Of a DNA stretch of 11,586 nucleotides, positions 7,277 to 11,586 are shown one piece after another. The number at the start of each line of letters is the position of its first letter. The stretch's first letter is position 1. The stretch is from assembly GCA_903831925.1 (NCBI GenBank), contig CAIKZV010000332.1, positions 1 through 11,586 of the forward strand, in the 5' to 3' direction. The DNA is from an uncultured Burkholderiales bacterium. Its GTDB lineage: Bacteria > Pseudomonadota > Gammaproteobacteria > Burkholderiales > Burkholderiaceae_E. The notes below the pieces were generated by a model, which made no database searches, had not been told where the DNA came from, and saw only the letters and a list, made by a program, of their open reading frames with translations. The position numbers and the translations under genes are program-made.

Positions 7277-9187
7277 TCAAGCGAGGCGGTTCAAATTCTC
7301 GATTCGCCGTTCGATGGCGGTGACGGATGCCTCGAGCTCTTTCCAGATTGAGGCATCTGCGGTGACGCACGCAGCCGTGATGTCGACATGCGCCAGGCTC
7401 GACAGCCATGCCTCCAATTCATGAAGGATGCCCCTTGCGTCGTGAACGTTGATCCTGATGGCGTTTCTCTCCAGAAAACCGGCCGGCTCGACCGATGCCG
7501 CAGCCAGGGTGGCGCTTGCCACCGTACGGGTTTGCAGCAAGGTGAGGCGGATCTGCCTCAGTTCGTCGCCGCGCATCCCGCGCTTGAGGGCATCGGCATA
7601 GCCTCGCAGTTCAGCGCAGAGGCGATTGAGATGGCCTGTGGCCGCAGTGCCATTTCGGACGGGTCGAATGACCGACGTCACGACCACCAGAAGACCGCCA
7701 AGCAGCGTGGCCCACATTCGTACCCAGGCTTCGTCCGCGACTGGTGATCCGGTGAGTGCGCCCAGGCACAGCACGACCATCGTGATGCCGATGACGGTCA
7801 GCGTGTAGTTGGCCCACAAAAAGGCGACCGTCAGCAGTGCGCCCAGGGCAGTGATCAGGATGATGCCGTCGTCAGTGCCGATCAGTTTCAGGGCCAACAC
7901 GGCGAGCACCACGCCTAGCGCCGAGCCGACCATGCGCATGCCGACCTTGCTGATCGTGCCGCCGAGATCGGGCTTGCAGATCCAGGCCACGGTCAGGGGT
8001 ATCCAGTAGGCATGCAGGGATTTTGAATGGTCCCATTGCAGCAGCGACAGGCCGCTGGCCAGCGTGAACGTGATGGCGAGCTTGAGTCCATGGGTGACGA
8101 AGAGATCGTTCGACTTGAAGTGCTGGCGCAGCCTGTCGCCCACCGTGGGAAGGGTCTCTTTGATCGGCGCGCAGACGGCGGCCGATCCGATCGGCCATGG
8201 ATCGAGCATTCGATGGACCGCTTCCTGCATGTCGGCACGCAGGCGCACGATGAGCTCGGCACCCGGCGCGTTGCCGAAGGCGTCGCAGGCGTTCTGCAGT
8301 CTGGCCAGTTGATTGGCGAGTCGTTGCTTTCGGCTCTGGTGAATGAGCGAGTTTGCAATGGCGCCTGCGACGCCGCCGACAGCGCTCAGTACCCGGTCAA
8401 GTGCTGCAGTATCGGGATGGTTTGCGCGCTGAGATTCGATCGCGAACATGACAACGCGACTGCGATCGAGGCAGGCGAGCAGGCTTCGCAGCCAGAGCTC
8501 TGTCGGGCCGGCTGCACCCGATTGATCGACTGACCGTGTGGCATCGAGGATGGCCGAGGCGACCCCCGTCGTGGCCCAATTGGTTTTGGCATCGAAGCAC
8601 AGATCGCGAAATTGATCGTAGGCAATGGCAAGCTTGCGGCGGTTTGCGCCGAAGCGGTGAAGGGGCCATCCGATCAGGGCGCGCAGACTGGCGATCAGAC
8701 TGCCGACCATCACGAGCAGCCCATCGATCAGCGCATTCTCACTGCCGAATTTTGCGCCCGAGTAGATGGCAAACATGGCAAGGCAGATGCTGCCGATCAG
8801 GCTGCTCTTGGGGCCCAGCAAACTGGCATATCCCGCGACGCCGGCAAGGCAGAAGGCAAGGACGAGATGGGCGATCCCGCTCGATTCCACCAAGCCTGCA
8901 AGGGCGGTCGCAATGCCTGCCCAGACGCCGGCCCACAGCATGCTCTGCAGGCGCATCCGGTGCGGCTCATTGATGTCGCACAGGTTCGCGAACAGAACGC
9001 CGAGCGAAATCGGCACCCCGATCTTGGGTTGACCCCAGTAATCGGCAGCCAGGAGTATTACTGCCATGGTCAGCGCGCATCGAAGGGCGCGTGGCCATGC
9101 GATCTGCGAGCGTTCGACTTTCAGGCAAAAACGCAGCAGTTCCCGGGCGAGCCCGGGGCGGCTGTCAATCGAAGAGACCATCCGCAT
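7277..9187 (-). CDS. FUSC-family (fusaric acid resistance-like) inner-membrane transporter
   Basis: The protein has 636 residues in the two-block FUSC/aromatic-acid-exporter layout. An N-terminal cluster of membrane segments (about 38-178) is followed by a soluble helical region (about 180-365) and a second membrane cluster (about 366-508). The C-terminal cytoplasmic tail is helical. The second block has the FUSC_2-type signature YWIPLTVAWICKPDLGG (394-410), followed by a conserved RMVGSALG (418-425). Relatives (YccS, AaeB, FusC) are linked to efflux of aromatic or other weak acids, often with a membrane-fusion partner; none is encoded here, as in YccS-type proteins. The start overlaps the end of the upstream small gene. 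ATG 9187, ATG 9181 and TTG 9196 are all in frame; 9181 has the best-placed GGA. The overlap suggests translational coupling. The substrate is unknown. Confidence 0.88.
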   Translation of the reverse strand: MRMVSSIDSRPGLARELLRFCLKVERSQIAWPRALRCALTMAVILLAADYWGQPKIGVPISLGVLFANLCDINEPHRMRLQSMLWAGVWAGIATALAGLVESSGIAHLVLAFCLAGVAGYASLLGPKSSLIGSICLAMFAIYSGAKFGSENALIDGLLVMVGSLIASLRALIGWPLHRFGANRRKLAIAYDQFRDLCFDAKTNWATTGVASAILDATRSVDQSGAAGPTELWLRSLLACLDRSRVVMFAIESQRANHPDTAALDRVLSAVGGVAGAIANSLIHQSRKQRLANQLARLQNACDAFGNAPGAELIVRLRADMQEAVHRMLDPWPIGSAAVCAPIKETLPTVGDRLRQHFKSNDLFVTHGLKLAITFTLASGLSLLQWDHSKSLHAYWIPLTVAWICKPDLGGTISKVGMRMVGSALGVVLAVLALKLIGTDDGIILITALGALLTVAFLWANYTLTVIGITMVVLCLGALTGSPVADEAWVRMWATLLGGLLVVVTSVIRPVRNGTAATGHLNRLCAELRGYADALKRGMRGDELRQIRLTLLQTRTVASATLAAASVEPAGFLERNAIRINVHDARGILHELEAWLSSLAHVDITAACVTADASIWKELEASVTAIERRIENLNRLA

Positions 9188-9476
9188 TCCAGCCAAGCAG
9201 TTCGGCGAGTCGCTGAGCGACCCATTGCGATTCGGCCAGGGACAGGTTCACCTCGCCTCCCATCAGCCCTTGCTGCATGCGATGGAGCACATCCCACTCG
9301 GTGATGCCAAGCTCCCAGAGCGTGTCGCGTGCAGGATCCATCAGCATCTGAGCCATGTCTTCACACAGATCGTAGCGTTGCGCGATGAAAGCACGCGACT
9401 CCCGGGGCTTGATGCGCCCGGGGTCGAGATACAGACGAATGAAGGACTCGGGAATCTCGATCTGACTGTCGCTCAT
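9165..9476 (-). CDS. Small acidic hypothetical protein upstream of FUSC gene
   Basis: The protein has 103 residues and is acidic, soluble and helix-rich. It has no signal peptide or membrane segment. The N-terminal part IPESFIRLYLDPGRIKP (8-24) and the RYDLCEDMAQ segment (34-43) look like a conserved small-protein core. My recollection is that similar proteins occur in betaproteobacteria under uninformative names, but I cannot assign a function. The start is well supported: AGGA lies 6 nt before ATG 9476. It begins 44 nt after the CoA-transferase stop, and its last codons overlap the FUSC start, so it is probably translated together with the exporter. Confidence 0.8.
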   Translation of the reverse strand: MSDSQIEIPESFIRLYLDPGRIKPRESRAFIAQRYDLCEDMAQMLMDPARDTLWELGITEWDVLHRMQQGLMGGEVNLSLAESQWVAQRLAELLGWNADGLFD

Positions 9477-9520
9477 GCGGTGTCCTGATAGTGCTGAGCG
9501 ACGGCAGATGCCTCGAGAAC

Positions 9521-10774
9521 TCAGGTTGAAGAAATCGTGCCGGATTGGGTCAATGCATCAATCGCAGCTTGATCCATGCCGAGTTCGCGCAGCACTTCCT
9601 GCGTATGCTGGCCGAGCATCGGTGGGGGGCGGCGATAGGACACTGGTGTCTTCGACATGCGAATAGGACTGCCGATGCCGGGCGCCTCGCCACCCAGCGG
9701 ATGCGCAATGCCGATGCGGGTGCCGAGGTGTTTCACCTGTGGATGCTCGAGTGCCTGCGCGTAGTTGTTGATCGGCCCGGCCGGAACGCCGACTTTGGTA
9801 AACAGCGTCTCCCAGTGCTCGCGGGTTTGGGTACGGGTGACCGAGCCAAAGAGTTCGCCAAGTTCGTGGCGATGAGCGATGCGGGAGGCGTTGTCCTTGA
9901 AGCGCGGGTCTTCGCCCCACTCGGGATGCGCCAGCGCCTTGCACAGGGTCACGAACTGCTTCTGATTGGCGCTGGCAATGATCAGCAAGCCGTCGGAGCA
10001 GGGGTAGACGCCGTAGGGCGTAATGTTGGGCGCATGGTTGCCTGTGCGTCCCGGAATCGCACCACCGACCATATGGTTCGACAACTGCCCTGAACTGATC
10101 GCCATGACGGTCGACATCAGCGAGATGTCGAGATGCTGGCCTTCGCCGGTGACCGTGCGGTGATGCAGCGCGGCGAGGATGGCCACGGTGGCATACATGC
10201 CGGTGGAAAGATCGACCAGCGGCACGCCCAGGCGCTGCGGCCCGCCGCCCGGCAGATCGTCGCGCTCGCCGGTGACACTCATCAGTCCGCCCATGCCCTG
10301 GAACAGATAGTCATAGCCGGGACGCTCGGCCCACGGGCCGGTCTGGCCGAAGCCGGTCACCGAGCAGTAGATCAGGCGCGGGTTGAGTTTGCGCAGCGAC
10401 GCAGCATCGAGGCCATAACGGGCCAGGTCGCCGACCTTGAAGTTTTCAATGCAGATATCGGCGCTCATGGCGAGCTTGCGGATGACCTCCTGCCCCGCGG
10501 GGCTGGCCAGATCGACCGCCACAGATCGCTTGTTGCGGTTGGCCGACATGAAATAGGCCGACTCCTTGGTCTGCTCACCCTTGTCGTTCTTGAACCAGGG
10601 AGGTCCCCACTGCCGCGATTCGTCGCCGATGTTCGGGCGCTCGATCTTGATGACGTCGGCACCGAGGTCGCCGAGGGTCTGCACGCAAAAGGGTGCTGCC
10701 AGCACCCGCGAGAGGTCGAGAACTCGAATCCCGTTGAGCGGGCCGGTATTTTCGGGAAGGCTGGCGGTATTCAA
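9521..10774 (-). CDS. CaiB/BaiF family (class III) CoA-transferase, TTG start
   Basis: The protein has 417 residues, full length for class III CoA-transferases, which move CoA between acyl-CoA and free carboxylic acids via an aspartyl-CoA intermediate. Typical blocks are GIRVLDLSRVLAAPFC (15-30), LGDLGADVIKIERP (34-47), NRNKRSVAVDL (79-89), SADICIENFKVGDLARYGLD (104-123) and CSVTGFGQTGPW (137-148). PLVDLSTGMYA (185-195) contains the expected catalytic Asp188; near 250-262 lies GNHAPNITPYGVY. Translation starts at TTG: AGGAG (10784-10780) is 5 nt upstream, no ATG or GTG precedes it in frame, and the next Met (76) falls inside the fold. Relatives act on oxalate, carnitine, succinate/benzylsuccinate and other acids; the acceptor cannot be told here. 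The downstream small gene begins 44 nt on, so it may head an operon with the FUSC exporter. Confidence 0.93.
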   Translation of the reverse strand: MNTASLPENTGPLNGIRVLDLSRVLAAPFCVQTLGDLGADVIKIERPNIGDESRQWGPPWFKNDKGEQTKESAYFMSANRNKRSVAVDLASPAGQEVIRKLAMSADICIENFKVGDLARYGLDAASLRKLNPRLIYCSVTGFGQTGPWAERPGYDYLFQGMGGLMSVTGERDDLPGGGPQRLGVPLVDLSTGMYATVAILAALHHRTVTGEGQHLDISLMSTVMAISSGQLSNHMVGGAIPGRTGNHAPNITPYGVYPCSDGLLIIASANQKQFVTLCKALAHPEWGEDPRFKDNASRIAHRHELGELFGSVTRTQTREHWETLFTKVGVPAGPINNYAQALEHPQVKHLGTRIGIAHPLGGEAPGIGSPIRMSKTPVSYRRPPPMLGQHTQEVLRELGMDQAAIDALTQSGTISST

Positions 10775-10779
10775 GGTGT

Positions 10780-10784
10780 CTCCT
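10780..10784 (-). promoter_or_regulatory. Ribosome binding site fixing the TTG start of the CoA-transferase
   Basis: AGGAG on the minus strand lies 5 nt before TTG 10774-10772. With no upstream in-frame ATG or GTG and conserved sequence beginning soon after, it decides the start codon. Confidence 0.75.
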
Positions 10785-10914
10785 GTTTGGATGATTATTC
10801 GATGACGTCAACCGAGTCGACGAAGAGTGATCCGGTGCGCGTTGGCGGTATCTTATTCCAGAGGATGACCGCGAAGGCCGGGATGACGGTGAGTGGACCG
10901 TTCCGGTACAGGGT

Positions 10915-11586
10915 TTATCGCATCAGCCGAGTTCTGACGCCATAGCTGATCGCGTCAACCAGCCCCACCAGTGCAAGCATCGCGAAAAGGATGGTGGCGG
11001 TCTTTCCCATGTGGAAAAGTCCCATGTGAAAGGCCAGCATCTGCCCAAGGCCGCCTGCGCCCACCACGCCCAGCATCGCAGCCGCACGGATATTGTTTTC
11101 CCAGCGGTAAAGGGTGTAGCTGATGATCTGCGGGAGCACTTGCGGCAGGGTCGCATACAGGAATATCTGAATCGGTCGAGCGCCCTGCGCCCGCAAAGCG
11201 GCTGCCGGCCCCGACGGCAGGTTTTCGATGGCCTCGGCAAAGAGCCGCCCAAGCACGCCGCTGGTGTGCAGCGCGAGTGCCAGAGTGCCTGCCATCGGCC
11301 CCAGGCCGGCGGCAATGACCAGGAGCCCGGCCCAGACCAGTTCCGGCACGGAGCGCAACGCATTGAGCAGCAGCCTCACTGGTATGCCTGCCAGGGCATG
11401 GGCCCGAGCTTGCTGGCGACTTGCCACAAGGGCGAGGCCAAGGCCGACGATGCCGGCAAACAGGGTGCCGAGCGCAGACATGGCGAGGGTCTCGACAATG
11501 GCGCTGCGCACCTTTGCCAGAAAAGCGGGAGAGGTATCGGGCGGAAAGAACTCACCGATGAATCGGCCCATGCTGCGCAAGGCATC
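10915..11586 (-). CDS. phnE: PhnE-type ABC transporter permease (N-terminus off the window)
   Basis: The frame is open to the right edge, so the N-terminus is missing; about 223 residues are visible. It is an inner-membrane permease of the phosphonate-type ABC importer family (with PhnC ATPase and PhnD binding protein). Visible hallmarks in order are FFPPDTSPAFL, a feature of PhnE N-terminal regions; RSVPELVWAGLLVIAAGLGP; and the ATPase-contacting EAA loop, read as EAIENLPSGPAAALRAQGAR, followed by IQIFLYATLPQVLPQ. LYRWENNIRAAAMLGVVGAGGLG and a final hydrophobic segment ending in VRTRLMR come last. The substrate could be phosphonate, phosphite or phosphate; PhnE relatives differ. It is followed on the same strand, after 140 nt, by the CoA-transferase gene. 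No phn lyase genes are visible, but the window ends upstream of this gene. Confidence 0.92.
   Translation of the reverse strand, partial: DALRSMGRFIGEFFPPDTSPAFLAKVRSAIVETLAMSALGTLFAGIVGLGLALVASRQQARAHALAGIPVRLLLNALRSVPELVWAGLLVIAAGLGPMAGTLALALHTSGVLGRLFAEAIENLPSGPAAALRAQGARPIQIFLYATLPQVLPQIISYTLYRWENNIRAAAMLGVVGAGGLGQMLAFHMGLFHMGKTATILFAMLALVGLVDAISYGVRTRLMR

Noticed and set aside
8612..9304. 230-codon plus-strand open frame
   Set aside because: It is antisense to the FUSC transporter and the small gene; its composition is that of a reverse reading.
10798..10815. TGACGTCA palindrome and a TTGACG box upstream of the CoA-transferase
   Set aside because: The palindrome is short and isolated, and the TTGACG has no -10 partner at proper spacing except one overlapping the ribosome site, so I do not call an operator or promoter.

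Overview
The window is visibly GC-rich, with G/C-dominated third codon positions and tightly packed genes. It looks like an ordinary chromosomal stretch from a betaproteobacterium; Rhodocyclales (Azoarcus/Thauera-like) or a close relative is my best guess, based only on overall protein resemblance and no marker gene. I see no rRNA, tRNA, CRISPR array, insertion sequence, integrase or attachment site.

Layout from left to right. (1) A minus-strand gene occupies positions 1-1675 and runs off the left edge. It encodes a membrane-anchored or secreted periplasmic-binding-protein domain followed by the start of a second, beta-rich domain. That second domain resembles the extracellular domain of prokaryotic Cys-loop-type (pentameric ligand-gated) channels, so this may be a binding-protein/channel fusion. 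It is the most unusual item here. (2) A minus-strand protein with an M28 aminopeptidase-like fold (1881-3092) appears to have lost most metal ligands. (3) A plus-strand cluster runs from 3198 to 6851: FMN nitroreductase, NAD-type short-chain dehydrogenase, full-length ChrA chromate transporter and a MobA/MocA-like nucleotidyltransferase. (4) A minus-strand cluster runs from 10774 down to 6892: a CaiB/BaiF CoA-transferase with a TTG start, a small unknown protein, a FUSC-family membrane exporter that overlaps it, and another small unknown protein. (5) A minus-strand PhnE-type ABC permease occupies 10915-11586; its N-terminus lies beyond the right edge.

The peptidase-like gene and the nitroreductase gene are divergent and share a roughly 105-bp upstream region. 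The nucleotidyltransferase gene and the last small minus-strand gene converge on a 40-bp gap. That gap lies inside five phased, degenerate 11-bp tandem repeats that supply both stop codons, with a perfect 7-bp stem-loop next to them.

Functionally, the plus-strand cluster pairs two redox enzymes with an oxyanion exporter, which would fit chromate or xenobiotic handling. The minus-strand cluster pairs acyl-CoA activation with a possible organic-acid efflux pump. Both links are inferred from gene order alone.
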